From Crossaster papposus (taxonomy: Eukaryota; Echinodermata; Asteroidea; Velatida; Solasteridae): a stretch of 64,000 nt of DNA. A program made the position numbers and the translations under genes. Below the pieces are notes generated by a model. That model was not told the origin of the DNA and searched no databases. It worked only from the letters and a program-made list of their open reading frames with translations. Shown here piece after piece: positions 13,196 through 26,358 of this stretch. The DNA lies in the NCBI GenBank assembly GCA_037893245.1, contig JBAIAA010000743.1:1-64000 (forward strand), given 5' to 3'. Every line of letters begins with the position of its first letter. Position 1 is the stretch's first letter.

Positions 13196-14562
13196 GCAAT
13201 GTACAAAAAGAATGGATGATCTCACTAAATCTCTTGTAATAAATTAACTGTTTGATAATACATGTTGCACAAAACAATTATCTCTTTTAAAATTTAGTTT
13301 GCACTTTGCAGAATGTAACCTTGATCAAATATAAAATGATAAAAAAGAAAAATATTAAACTAATTTGTGTGTACATGTACCTTGGAACAAAAGATGTCCA
13401 CACAAGACACAAACCGTAAACGATGTGTGAACTTCCACATGTCCACACAGCGTTTTGCCCTTTCAGGAAAAGACATTTAGAGGAAAAAATGGGTTTAGGG
13501 TTATCTGTAAAAAAATGAAGGGGAACACTTGAGGGCCCAGAATATTTTTTAAAAATCCGTTTCAAAATTGTTTTTGATAGTGAGAAAAGTTGTGTTTAGC
13601 CAACATTTTCTTAACTACACAAACTTATACAAAGGAATATCCACAGTACTTATGGAACGTAAAACTGTGTGGGTGTCTTGAGATGTAGAGGGCTGGTATA
13701 AGTTTACTCTCCATTGAATAAGAATAAGCATCAAGTTACAGCTGACAACGTACACCTGTTCAGCTTAGCCATTCAGTGATGGTTAATCAAATACGCAAAT
13801 CTTGTAAGAAAAGGATTCTACAAACATTTGTCCCCAATCTTTTTTGTTTTTAATAGATTCCGTGAGGAATTTATACATTAAATAATACAACGTACATGTA
13901 CATGTATCTCAGATCGGCGAATTTCCTTGAAATTTTTTTTATTTTAAAAATAATTCTCACAAACTCGCATTATATTTATTACATATAATATTCCAGTTTG
14001 TGGAAAACTATTTTCGCATGATTACTTGATTCTCTACAGGCATTAAAAAAGATCTTGCACTTTTTGAAATAAAATAAATATTATTTTTTGGTTTAAATCA
14101 CACAAGCATCATCTATCAAATTTTTTCAAAAGTCAAAACTGCTTGTTCAAAGCATCTGGCAAATTTTGTTTTTGCTATAAAGCGAGTGCATTTTCTGTTT
14201 TGTATTCTTGTAAATTCTTGTATGCAGTACACTTACATTGTAATACTAGTACTACATTGGCCCACGAGTAACTGTGTAGAATTTTGTAGAGTACCCAAAA
14301 TGTTGTTTGCTCAACACGTAACCTGTATTCATTGAAGGAACTTTCTTCTTTACAGCTGGTGTTAGCCTTTCTCTATGGTCTAAACATTCTCTATCTGTAC
14401 TCTGGAGATGGTCTAACAGCAACAACTCTCTCTTATTCTTCCTCTATAAGACTTCTTTATGGCAAGTCAGTGGTAAATGCGAAATCATTCAAGCTGGAGT
14501 GCCTTGAACGATTCTTTCCATGTCCAGTGAATTGCACTTCTGTAGTTGGTGAATGGACAAGT

Positions 14563-14682
14563 GGCTTTGCTTGTGGCTTTGCTTGTGGCTTTGCTTGTGG
14601 CTTTGCTTGTGGCTTTGCTTGTGGCTTTGCTTGTGGCTTTGCTTGTGGCTTTGCTTGTGGCTTTGCTTGTGGCTTTGCTTGT
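14563..14682. repeat. Minisatellite, 10 perfect copies of GGCTTTGCTTGT
   Basis: Ten identical 12-bp units occupy 120 bp exactly. The unit length keeps a frame open (GFAC repeats on plus, SKAT or HKQS on minus), but no splice or homology evidence supports coding. Confidence 0.95.
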
Positions 14683-15616
14683 GATACACAGTAGACTCAG
14701 CATGACCTAGTTGACCTGAGGTTTTGTATGGAATTCCTTGGAGTGATTTGTAGTGCTATGTAAAAAATATAGGTTTTTTAAGGCGACTTTTGAAGTGCAT
14801 TGGAGTGTAAACAAGAGGAAGGGCTAAATGAGCACCTTCAAGAAAATTCACCCCTTTCTGCTCGAAAAATACATTCCTCACAAAACGATAAACTAATCCA
14901 TTTGCATCCCTGGTTAGACATGGTTAGAAATAATACGTGGATTACCTGTGACCGAGACCTCTGAAAAAAAGAAATATAACAAATGTTGGCAAAAGTTTTG
15001 CTAAATGTATACCTTTTTAACGTAGTTCCATCCAAATGCAAATTTTGAATGTAAATTTAACAAACGTCTGTACTCTGTTGCTCTTGACTTTAGCCAGCAT
15101 ATTTTTTGTTCTTCTTTTAATTTAAACATTAGTTTATTAATGGCAATTGTAATATGCAGGCTGCCTTTGCTCGTAAAATCCGCTCATTTGTTATATGTAT
15201 ATACCGGTATTTATGTTTTACATTTGTTTTTCCTTTTTTTTGCTGGTATGAAAAACCTGCAGAGAGTGTGGTGTTTAAAAACACAGTGCCAATTTTGCCT
15301 AATTACTGTTCAACTCGGGCTATAAAGTGTACCGACTTGAATCATGTATTCCCATGCCCTTGTATAATGTAGCTGAACCATGCAAATTAGTGATCATGGT
15401 TTTGCAGAGAGAATTGGAGATCTTGTCTACGTGCTGATTGCACAAATTGTTGCGGGATATTGACCAAATCGGGGTTGGAAATTTACATGTACCGGTAAGT
15501 GCATTGGTTGTACACAATGTGTATGGTTTATACAGGAGCACGTACTAGGCTTGGATGATGTTTTGTAATGTTCTAAATAGTAGTAATATCTGTTTTATAC
15601 CAAACTGATTGATATT

Positions 15617-15932
15617 GCTTAAAGGTAGAATTGTGGATTTGGGGGTTCCATTTTATGGTAAATATCGTTTTAACTGACCTTGCAGAAGTTTTACAATCAT
15701 GGATGCCGAAAAAGAGAAGGAAGAAAAAAATGTTTGTTTCCAACCGGCGTCGGGCAGTTGTTCTTGTTGTTTTTTATTTTTTGATTGCCGTCTAGCATTT
15801 GAAATTTGATTTTAGAAAATTCAATTTTTCGGAACAATTACAGGATATCTAGCACAATCATTTTGCTGGATGCCTAGAATCATTATTTACTTTCAAATAA
15901 GCAAGATAATTCTTAATAATTTGGTAGTAAAA
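15617..15932. mobile_element. Family B element, reverse orientation
   Basis: It begins TTAAAGGTAGAATTGTGGAT, then GGTAAATATCGTTTTAACTG, and ends TTAATAATTTGGTAGTAAA, the inverse of the copy at 21,445-21,735. It contains GCCGGTTGG-type sequence shared with that copy. Noncoding. Confidence 0.55.
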
Positions 15933-17977
15933 TTTGTTGATATCTGCAAATGCTGTACCATACACTGAAAATTTGGTATGGAATTGCATTACTGGTGTAC
16001 TGGTATAATTTACTACAGTTTGTGGCCAGATGAATCCATTAAGATTGTTTTGGTTTGACTGTTTTAATAGCCCTCAAACATAATGATGTCATGCTTTGTT
16101 TATGTGTGCGGTTTCCTTAGAAGCTTTGTGGATCGCGTCTCCATCTACTTCCCATAGGAAAGTGCACATGTGAAACAAAACGTGACGTCATTATGTCTTC
16201 AGATATATTTTTTATTTCTTATTTAATACCAATTATTTGTATTCTTGTCGTGGGAAGGGGGGGGGGGGGGGGGGGTGCTGTGGGTTTTCTAGAAATGAAT
16301 GTTCTAAGAATATTACAAAGCTGTAGTGGTAAGGTGTATACACGCTTTGACTTTTTATGCTCTGCCATTTTTGCTGTACATGTACAGGCCAGTCTGGTGG
16401 TTTGTTTGTGTCTTATAGCTTAACCCCCCCCCCCCCCCCCCCCCTTGCTCATTCTCTTTGTCTGGGTGTAGGCATTTGATCCCAAACCACAACTGCTGTT
16501 GTTGTAATTTGGCCTGGTGCTTGGGAATCCATTAAAGGGGTATAAAGCAAGGCCATTTTCAAGATTTGTATACCCTCTATTTAAGGACTTGCTGTAATTT
16601 ACATACATGTACATATAAACGTTTTTGGAAATATATATTTCAGGTGCACATACCGGTAGTTAATATATTTTAGTGATGGCGGCCTCTATTTTTACCGTAT
16701 ATTTGATGCATGGCATACTTTTATAACATATTTTATTTAGGGAAAGAAGTAATTTATGTACATCCATGTTTACACCATCAGAAGAAAAAAAGTTCAAATA
16801 TAAGATTAGGAACATTCACATAAACATAAACATAGATAGAAAGAATTACCGGTACATACATCATTTCGTACAGATCAAAATATTTACGTGTACATGTACA
16901 TGTACTTTTCTAAAACTTGTCAAAAGAATTAGTCAAAACAATTTTATTCTTTGTGAACCACAAGACCTCTCACAAAAAAAATTGCCTTTGTTTTCAAGAT
17001 TTGTACAACTCTAGTTTTTCTAGTAAAAGCTGCCTTTGTCACATTTGCTCACTGTACCATAACTGCGGAGACCATGAAGTAATTTGTAATGAGTATCAAA
17101 CTGGTGCACATGATGTGCCCCTTTAAGGCCCTGATCTCTCCCCCTCCCCCTTTTTTTTTCTTCTTTTTCTTCTTGGCTGCATGGCACGTGCCAGCCAGGT
17201 GCTAGGAGTGTGCCTTGAGCAGTGGAGGTCTCCCAAGGTCGCCACGCTGTGCTATTCATCATCGGTGCACTGCTCACAAGCTGACTTGTAGGGGGTACCA
17301 GCTAATAACAGGGGCACATGGTCTAGCTCCCTGTGTTTATCAATACAGGGACAGTTATTTATGACACACTGGGTGTGTGGTTGACAAGAAAACTCTACTT
17401 TAAGAAGATGGCTGCAAGGTTCAAATAACCAGATGCCATAACTGATGCATAAGTGGTAGGGTGGATTGTGGAGGAGAGGGGTGGCACTGGTGGTTATCGA
17501 AGACTGAGGAAATCTTGAATCTTTGTCAAATCTTTGTCGGTTTTTTTTCCTGTTTATAGGCAATGCAGATTTTGTACTTATTTCCAATTTCATATAAATT
17601 TAATATTGTCTTTTTTTTCGACCAAATGTTTACTTCTAGTCTTCTCCAATAAACGTTGATAATCTGCAAAAATCTTCTTTAGGATATCATACCAAATTTC
17701 ATTTTTTCAAAATTGTTTGACAGCGCCTAATGTTCGTGTAAGACACACCACATGCTTGTGCAGACGCAAAATAAAATAAGTTGTGCTTACTTTGTGCCAA
17801 AGTGCAAAAACCCAAAATGCAAGTTTGTCTATACAAGGGCACTAGTCAGAATCTATTATCCTGATTTCTAATTTGAAAGCGATAAATAGTTTTTGTGATT
17901 GAGTTTACAACCAAATGGCTATCTGCAAATTTCAAAAATGTTCTCAATTTTTTCTTCTTTTCTCCGTATGTTTATAG

Positions 17978-18196
17978 GTGTTCCCTCCCACTGTGCCAAG
18001 CCGCCACCTCTCACTGTAGTCACCAGCAGCGGCAGTAAGGTCACGCGCACCACCGCCACAGTCAACCCACTCAACCAGTCGGCCAGCACGGTGACGGTTA
18101 CCAGCGCAAATAGTACCAACCATGCCATGGCGGCCACACGGACCTCCAGCTTCGCCGCTGCACTACGGAAGCTGGCCAAGCACGCCAACGACAACG
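17978..18196 (+). CDS. GSE1: GSE1 first visible exon, N-terminal conserved block
   Basis: The acceptor is TTTATAG at 17971-17977 and the donor is G|GTAGGA after 18196; the exon runs phase 1 to phase 1. It encodes TRTTATVNPL and, near its end, SSFAAALRKLAK, the two blocks that open vertebrate GSE1. Vertebrate GSE1 has only about 15-20 residues before TRTTATVNPL, so little coding sequence should be missing upstream. In-frame sequence 5' of the acceptor looks intronic (pyrimidine-rich), so the apparent upstream ATGs in the same frame are not favoured as starts. Confidence 0.9.
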
Positions 18197-21100
18197 GTAG
18201 GATGCCGAAAAAACACCAAATTGTACAGTGTGTTTTCGGGCAAGACACTTTACTACAATTGGGGGGATTACATGTAGAAATTGTGTGTTGTTTCACGCTA
18301 CTAAAACCAAAGATGAATGCGGACTTTACTTTATGAATGTACAGGTGTAGAAACCACATTGTGCTTATCTTGAGCTGTTGCCGTGGCCCGATGAAAGGGG
18401 GTGGGGGTGGAGGAATAAATACTTTTGTACCACTTGGGTGTAAAACGTTATTTACACACAATGTTATAATCAATTATCAATTACGGCTAAGGCGCGATGG
18501 CGACCTTCATAAATCCTGCAAATTATAAATGTCAGTTTTGCTTCTGATATTTTAGACTTTTGGGTATAATTAATGTTTGGACAACCTCAACTTGACAACG
18601 TACTGTTCATGGTAACACTTGACCAATTGACCTTTGTACCATTGACCATACACCCCTCAGGTCCAGAAGAGCACTCCCCGCGAGTGTCCCCTGTCGGCAT
18701 AAACCGCAGCACGGCCTCCACGCCATCGACCAAAAACTTTCACTTCGGGCCCTCCCCGCTTGTGGTGCCTACTAGCACCCCGCCTGTGGTCACCATAGCC
18801 CCCACCCACACCAACAACACCAGTATCATATCGGAGCAGAGAAGGGTAAGCAGGAAAGGAAGAGATTGGTATAGTGTCAATCTTTAAGGAGAGAGACTTG
18901 ACCCTGACCTTCCTAGATCCTCCAAAATTCTCTATGCTAAATGGAAGAAATTGAAGAATTGAGGCTGCATGGCAAAAATGTATCAGTTGATTTGGCAGGA
19001 TGGTGTCAAGGTCTAGCCTGAACCTAGTGTTGCTTAACCAGTTCGCGCTAGATGGCGTATTTAAAACGGATAACGCATAAAAACGCCACGAGCAAGGCCA
19101 GAAATGTATGTCAGCAGCGAGCTAGGCTGGGAATGCGTGGGTGTGCTTCCTGGTACTATCGGCCTGAACCTGCCTCAGATCGAGTTTCGTTAAAATAATT
19201 CCGGAATGCACAGATTCAGGCCTAGATAATACTTGAAATCATCAGATATGCACACTTTAGGAAAACCTGATACGTTGAACTAAAACCGGTGTTACACGTA
19301 CAAACTTTCTTTGATTTAAAAACTGGACTAGAAATCAGGAGGTCGTGGGTTCGAGTCCCGTCTGAGTGATTTTATTTATTTATTTCTTTTTCGGAACAAC
19401 ACTGAGTTATACAGTATTTATATAATATGTTGGTGTATGGCAAAACCCAATATTGAAATTTACATCGCCCAGATGCAAAACATTTTATCTTATGCAACAT
19501 GTGGTTGCGATACCTACTGCTATTCAGATTACAACCAGCCAGCTTACCCCAGCTAGGTCAGTGGTCGAGTGGTCAGACTACTGCTCTTAACAGAAGATCG
19601 AGGGTTCGAATCACACCTGAAAGATTTTTTTCTTTCGAATAGTCCCTCGGAACAACCGAGTATAGAGTGTTTATAAAATACGTCGGTGAAGGACAATTTA
19701 ACCCAATATTTAAGTTGACAAATATTGAAAGGAATTCTGAAAATGAGAGTTGGAGCACAGAAAGTCGGAATTTCCAACAATTTTGTATTTATTATTGTTA
19801 TTTTTTTGGAAAGGGGAGGACACCGTGCACGGTGTTACATACATTGTACGCATGGCAAGCCGGCTTCCATCAAGTTCAATTGATATTTTTCCCAAACCGA
19901 AATTGTAATGTAACTTTTAATTAGTTTGGGGCCTGCGTTTATCCAGAAATTGAATATGTCTGGTCACCAATGCTAATTACTGCTTAATAAGACTGGTATT
20001 GTTTTACATACTGACTGTGCACAATTGCGCATGCAGCTGTAATGTTGGCAAAGATTAGCATTTTGTTTTCAACGCTACAGATGCGTGATTGTTTTTATGA
20101 TCCCAGCCTAATTCTGTTTTTGGATTCCGCTCAGTTTTATGACCGTCTGTGCACTATAAAAGGAAAGTTTATGACATGCAAATGCATAGAGGTTATAATG
20201 TATGCATGTGGCTGTCGTGGTTGGTTGAACCGTCACGGCACCTGTATAATCCCATACCAGATTTGCATTGACGGGAGCTGCTAAGCATAAATGTATGCTT
20301 AGCCAAAATGAGGGTACCGGCCACAATATCACATGATGTGCATTGCTTAGCAATGTTGTTTTTTCCCCTCCTGATTCAAACAGATTAAGACATTTGCACG
20401 AGGGATTGATATGTTCGAAATTGGTGATGGGAAAAATTGAAGATTTCAAAAATCAGGTTATCCTCATTTCTTTTTAAACCGAATAACGATTACTTGATTT
20501 CACTAGAAGTTCTCATCCAGCTCACAATCGTGCAAACAAAAAGTGACTGCTGGGTCGTTACAATAACACTCCAGAGCAGTAGAATAATGTGGGGGAGGGG
20601 GGGGGGGTGTAAAATATATATGAATTCTCTGATAAGTCAAAATGGCACGCTGAAAAACAACTAGTATTTAATGCAGATTGTAACCAAAGACCATGGAGCA
20701 ATTTGGAGGATGATCCGGTTGGTTTCTTCAATTGTTTCGCAAACAAATTGAAGGCTTTTTTTTTGTTTGATTGATTTTTGAATATTCGGTTTCCAAAATC
20801 AAAACCAAATAAAGTGGCATTCAAACCAAATATTAAAAAATCTCACCACTAATAGAAATCATGAAAATACTTATAAGAATAAAAATACGTTAAAATACGT
20901 TAAAATCCGTATATAAATATAGACACATATAGACGCTGAGTTACGTTTTTGTTGATATAAATTTTAAAAAAATATTTTAAAAAACACACACACACCCACC
21001 CAGTGATGTATAGACCGGCAATTGTGGACGGGGCATTGTCCGACCATCTTCCCTCTTTTGTTTGTACTCAAACGTTTTCAGATGATCGCCATAGGATTTG

Positions 21101-24100
21101 TACACGAGAAAAGATCGTGGACGTTGTGTCAATCGTGGACCCATTGTTTGACTCCCAATTCTTTTGCCCGACGACCACGATTGCCGGTCAATACAAACGC
21201 ACACGCACAAAAAACAGTGGAACTACCGGTACAAGATCGGTATGTTCATGACTCATTCTTGTTCTTGTTTTCAATGATATCCTTAGTTATCTCAAGAGTT
21301 AGATCGGCACGGCCATCACAACTCATCGGACCAACACAACAGCAGCAGACACTCCTCGGAGCCGGGCAGCATATCAAACTCCATGTGGAGATCAAAGGGG
21401 AGTCCAGGTGCCGGACCAAGAAGGTATTTGCAGATAACATTTTTACTACCGAATTATTAATAAATAACTTACTTATTTGAAAGTAAATAAGGATTCCAGG
21501 CATCCAGCAAAATGATTGCGCTCGATATTCTGTAATTGTTATGAAAAATTGAATTTTATAAACAAAATTCAAGATTGCCGGTTGGCAATCACGGAAAAAA
21601 GCAAAAACAACAAGAAAAACTGCCCGACGCCGGTTGAAAACGAACCCCATAACGGACAGGTCAGTTTAACGATATTTACTATAAAATACAAGCCCCCAAA
21701 TCCACCCATTCCTGATAATTCAAGCAATTACCAAGAGCCAAAATATAAACCATGGCAACCAGACAGTTGACTTTGGTGTCGTGCGTCTGGTGATCGTTCC
21801 GCCCCGGAAGCCATGTTCAATCAAGACCTATTAGTTAACTAGCAGTCGATTCATGACAGACCCCAATGCTCGGGTACTTACAATATTAAAGCGGGATTGA
21901 TCACGAGTGAAACTACGGTTGAATATCATTATGAAACACTCTCTGTCCCGTGGTGTCTTTCATATCAGTGTGCACAAACGTAAAATTATACATTCGTGTA
22001 CGTCCTGCAAACGTACCACACCAAATGGAACAGTAATGTTCTTTAAAAAAACACCAATGTTACAAGTGTTACTGTTTGGATAACAGTTGGTGAAATCCTC
22101 AAAACAGTAGATGTGGCTGCGTTCGAATTACTTGGCTACGCCATGCAATTCCATGGGTACAGCTTGAAATTACACCCGAGTCTTTTGTAGTGACTGCAGC
22201 CATTTCACGTCTACCTACATGTACATCTACCCTGTAGCCAAGTAATTCGGATGCGAGATGTTGATAGTATTGCTATATGAACTTACTGCAGTTGTAGCAA
22301 AAGAGAGTAATTACGATTTGACAGGATCATTACGCTCATTGTCCGTGTCGGGCAGTTAATAGAGAACATAACAAGTGACATCTATCAACATTAGTGGGAA
22401 GCTATCGGTTCCACCTAACACAAACTTGTTTTCGTCTCCCGTCAGCAGGCCTGTACCCCAACACCTTAAGTCGGAAGAGAGCAATCCCGTCCGGGGGTTC
22501 CAGCCCTACCGCTCGGGGGAGACGGAGATGACGCCCCGCCCACCAGCGCCGGCCCCGCCCCCTCCCCCACCACCGCCTCCGCCGTCCCACTTGACCTACG
22601 ACCCAGCCATGATGGCCGCCGCTCTTTCACCGTATCCATTCCACCAGGCATTCATGGCTCCGCCGCATATGCCCTACCACGGCTTCAGGTAGGTGATAGC
22701 TGCAAATACTGCATGGGCCGATTTCAAGAAAACCTAAGATCAATCTTAGGAACACTAACTCATCCTAACTTGCATTGAATCTATTGCAAGTAAGGAGTTA
22801 CTCTTCCCAAGATTGATGTTAAGATTGGTGAAACGGGCCCCTTTTCATACACACTTTCCTTTATTTAAAGTGTACCTTTTGAAGCTAACCAACCAAAATA
22901 CTGTTAAAAAGCTTACTCGTTGTAAAGATATTAATGACTCTGAACTCCTCTGAATGTCCCCCCTAAAATAAGATAAGTTTGTAATTAAGAATATGACATT
23001 TATTCACCCACATGCAAAGATAATCACATGACTGAACGCCTCGCTCTCATTGGATTAATGCCCTGCCCGGTTCGCCCCCAAGACCCGCCGTGGCAGGTTG
23101 CGTAAAATTCTTCAGATTAGAGAATTGTTCTCCCTTGGAAATCCACTCAGAAGTCCATTGTGTGTCCCCCCCCCCCCCCCCCCCCCTTCCTGGTAATTTG
23201 ATTGTCTCAGTATTTCTCACTCTGATTCTAAGTGCATTCCCTTTAGTCGTATTACACTGCTCCTGCAGGTTTTTTGTCACTGATAAAGATTGTTTGATAC
23301 TATGAGGGGGGGGGGGGGGTTAGTTTTGTGTTAGTCTATGCAAATATGTGAAGTATATTTGTCCTTTTTTTTTTTTATGGGCAGTTTTTCTTCTACATGC
23401 AAATGCTTGGATCCTAGTGCCTAATGCCTTAATGGTGTGTTTTTTTTCAACAAATAAAAAATAAAATTATTTTGTAATTTATTTCCTTCCAGTGTTAAAT
23501 AAAATAAAATTGCTTCCTGTTTGAACCGCCATGCAGAAAACGACGGCTGTTTATACTACTGTGTGACGACTCACTACCCCCAAATTTGTAGAAAACTATT
23601 AGAAAGCTCTTGTTCTTCAGAAATTGAAATATCTCAATAAAAACAATTAAAAAACAAAAAAAATTGTCACCATTCAGACTAATACCAGTTTTGAAATAAA
23701 TTTACAAGGTTAAAAGTCAGTAGAATAGATCCACGCTTAATTATTTAGCAGTTGTAAACACATAAATTGAATAAGTGAACGGCTAGCGGAAGATGACAGC
23801 ACATATCCAGGAGCTCAACTCATAAAATCGCACCTTTGCTGCCTCGTAGCCAGCTCTTTAAACCCTCCGGGGCATCTGGCACATTATAGCGTGTTTCCTC
23901 GCGTCTTCGCAGCTGAAATTACAGCAAGAATAATAACGCAGAAATCAGACCACTTTTAATTTTTTTTTTCATCGTCTTCTTGTTTTTACTTTACCAGCAT
24001 GAAATAGTTCAGCCCAGATATACCGCGATGTGCTGGGGGCATGGTAGCGCCATGCTAGCCACGTGTAATGGAGTCCGTAATGGGATTATTCACATCATCT

Positions 24101-26322
24101 CGCCAAAATGATGCCCGAGGTTTTTTCTCTTTTACCGGGTGAAAACGAAATTGGTTAATACATGAAAAAGCTGTTACCCGAGTAGCAGATGAAAGTACGC
24201 GACAATGCGTGTGGGTTTTAAGCATTTTTGTTTTATTTCTTTTAATTCCTTTCTTTTTCATTTCCTAGGGGAATTACATGAACATGAATGACCAGTAATT
24301 AAAGCTGATAATGATTCGTTTGACTAAAAAAAAAAATTCTGAATCAACTTTTTTAATTTTTTTCTGACGAAGCAAACTTGAAATCTATTCCAGTTTATCC
24401 ACCAGTAATTATATAAATTGAAGGTCCAAAGTGTAACATTTTGTCTGTTTCTGTTACCTTGGTAATGGAGTTTTAACACTTGGGAATAGGAGGATTTTGC
24501 AGGATTCCGGTTATGTGCAAGAAAAGTGGGTTACAAATGACTTCAAGCTATTTTTCTTGTTGTTAGTAGAAAGTTTTCTATTCATAATCCCTCTTTTGAG
24601 GGCATCCAAACAATTCAAGGAAAAAGTGGAAACCAAATGTAAAGAAGGGCCCAGTTGTAATTTTTGAAAAAAAAGGTTTTTAATTTGTTCAGTTGTCAGT
24701 ATAGTGTAACACAAAATACAATTGTTATTCCCAATTTAAAACCATAATTCTATTTTGAAATGATTGGAGGATGGGAAAAGGCATAAGTGTTTTTTTCAAT
24801 CCCTTTTTTTGGGGGTTTAGATTTCACATAACATGAAAATATAATTATCTTGTGAAAAATGACAATGGTGACTACACTTTGGTTATATGCATCTGTAATA
24901 TGTGCGTATGTTAGTCAATGCTTTGGACTTTCCGGCGTTTTTTCCCCGTCTAAACGAAAATTGAATTATGACGATGTTGTCAGAGAGCATATGTAAATGT
25001 GACAACCCCAAACAAGATTTAAGTAATCCCCAGTGCGGGTATCTTCAGTGTTCCGTTGAAGAAACAGCACTTTCCATTTCCAATTGCGGCCACCTGCGCA
25101 ATCAATGGGATTCTATCGCCTAGTTCACGAGCCGAGGCCAGGCTGCACGGCGCAAGCAAAACAATTTGAGGCCCCTTAATAAACAGATCACTGCCTGCAT
25201 ATCTACATTAAGCCTTACATAAACCCTCCCCCCCCCCCCCCCCCTCCCACCACCACAAGCTGACAGTCTGACACACAAATATGCTGCTGTTAATTTGCGG
25301 ATGAATGAAACCGTTAATAAGCTTATGAAATGAGATGTGCACAGCACTGAGAAAGAATCGGAGAGTACAGCTAGTTTTCGACAAATAATTTATTGGCTCA
25401 TGATATCGCAGCATGGGCGTCTGTATTATGTTGTCTTGGCTGAATTACTGGTGCTGTTAATTACTTGAATGTTGCACATGAATTGTTTTATCGAGTACAA
25501 ATATCAATATATTAACTCTTTCCTTACCAATGTCTAGTTTACTCCATTTTGAGCATAGTGTTAAAAAACATGGTAAGGACAGGGTTAAATATTGAGTAGA
25601 CAATTTTTCTAGAGGAGAGGGGGGTGGGGGGGGGGGGTTAGGGGGCCGGAGTTTAAAGATAAAATTCTACCAATTTTGTTGGTAATTGGTTACAATTCAT
25701 GTACCGGTACATGAAACAATCAGAAATGTGTTTACAACACCGGACGATAATAAGGAAGCGAAACATTTTAAAGGATACAATGTTATTATTGTAACACTGA
25801 CGGGATGTACAAAGACAACTCCCTATTAAAATATTGATCTGGCGACGTTTGAGCCGTGTCGATTCCGGAGGGAAGAGAAATCCGGCTCCCTCCCGACGGG
25901 AGAAAAAAAAACCAACAACCCGCATTTCATCAGGAGATTATGAAGGGGTGAGGTTGCGCGTGTGTATAATTGATCTGCACGGCCGACGTTCGGTAAGAAG
26001 CCATCACGCATAAACACACCCGAGCCGCTCTCTGTAATAACTGCATCATGCTTGAGCACATCCAGTAGGCTTAAGGTGATGCATGGTGCCGTCGCTCGCA
26101 GGCAGATGTGCGGCAGACAGTTGGCTGTTCTGAATCCCGGGGGAAGGTGTGACATGTGTCGGCTTTTTTTTTTCGTTTTTTTTTTCGTTTTTTTTATCCG
26201 TTTTATTTCGCTCTCCTGATCGCGAGATACATTTACATTGCGATTTAGACAGCTGTCGCCCTCGTGTGACATGCGGCACAGTGGTTATTCAGGCGATGGG
26301 AAGTGAAAGCGCCCCGCTTTTA

Positions 26323-26358
<36 letters not shown>

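Larger units (their letters stand above)
1..17977. other. Upstream or 5' intronic DNA of GSE1 without supported exons
   Basis: No recognisable protein domain was found on either strand. A donor-like site CCCAG|GTAAAT at 450/451 follows a CG-richer stretch (190-450) and could end a noncoding or alternative first exon, but no frame there joins exon 17978 convincingly. The stretch is notable for dense ACATGTAC/TACATGTA and ACCGGT palindromic words, G/C homopolymers, and the mobile elements listed separately. Confidence 0.5.

Noticed and set aside
14332-14694. Open frame ending in GFAC repeats
   Set aside because: It is held open by the 12-bp minisatellite and lacks homology or splice support.
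17899-17977. In-frame ATGs upstream of GSE1 exon 17978 as start codon
   Set aside because: The sequence is a pyrimidine-rich acceptor context and encodes nothing like the GSE1 N-terminus; an upstream exon is more likely.
19558-19616. Possible tRNA gene
   Set aside because: A and B boxes are present, but the acceptor stem does not pair and the same body occurs in a neighbouring copy; it is a SINE head.
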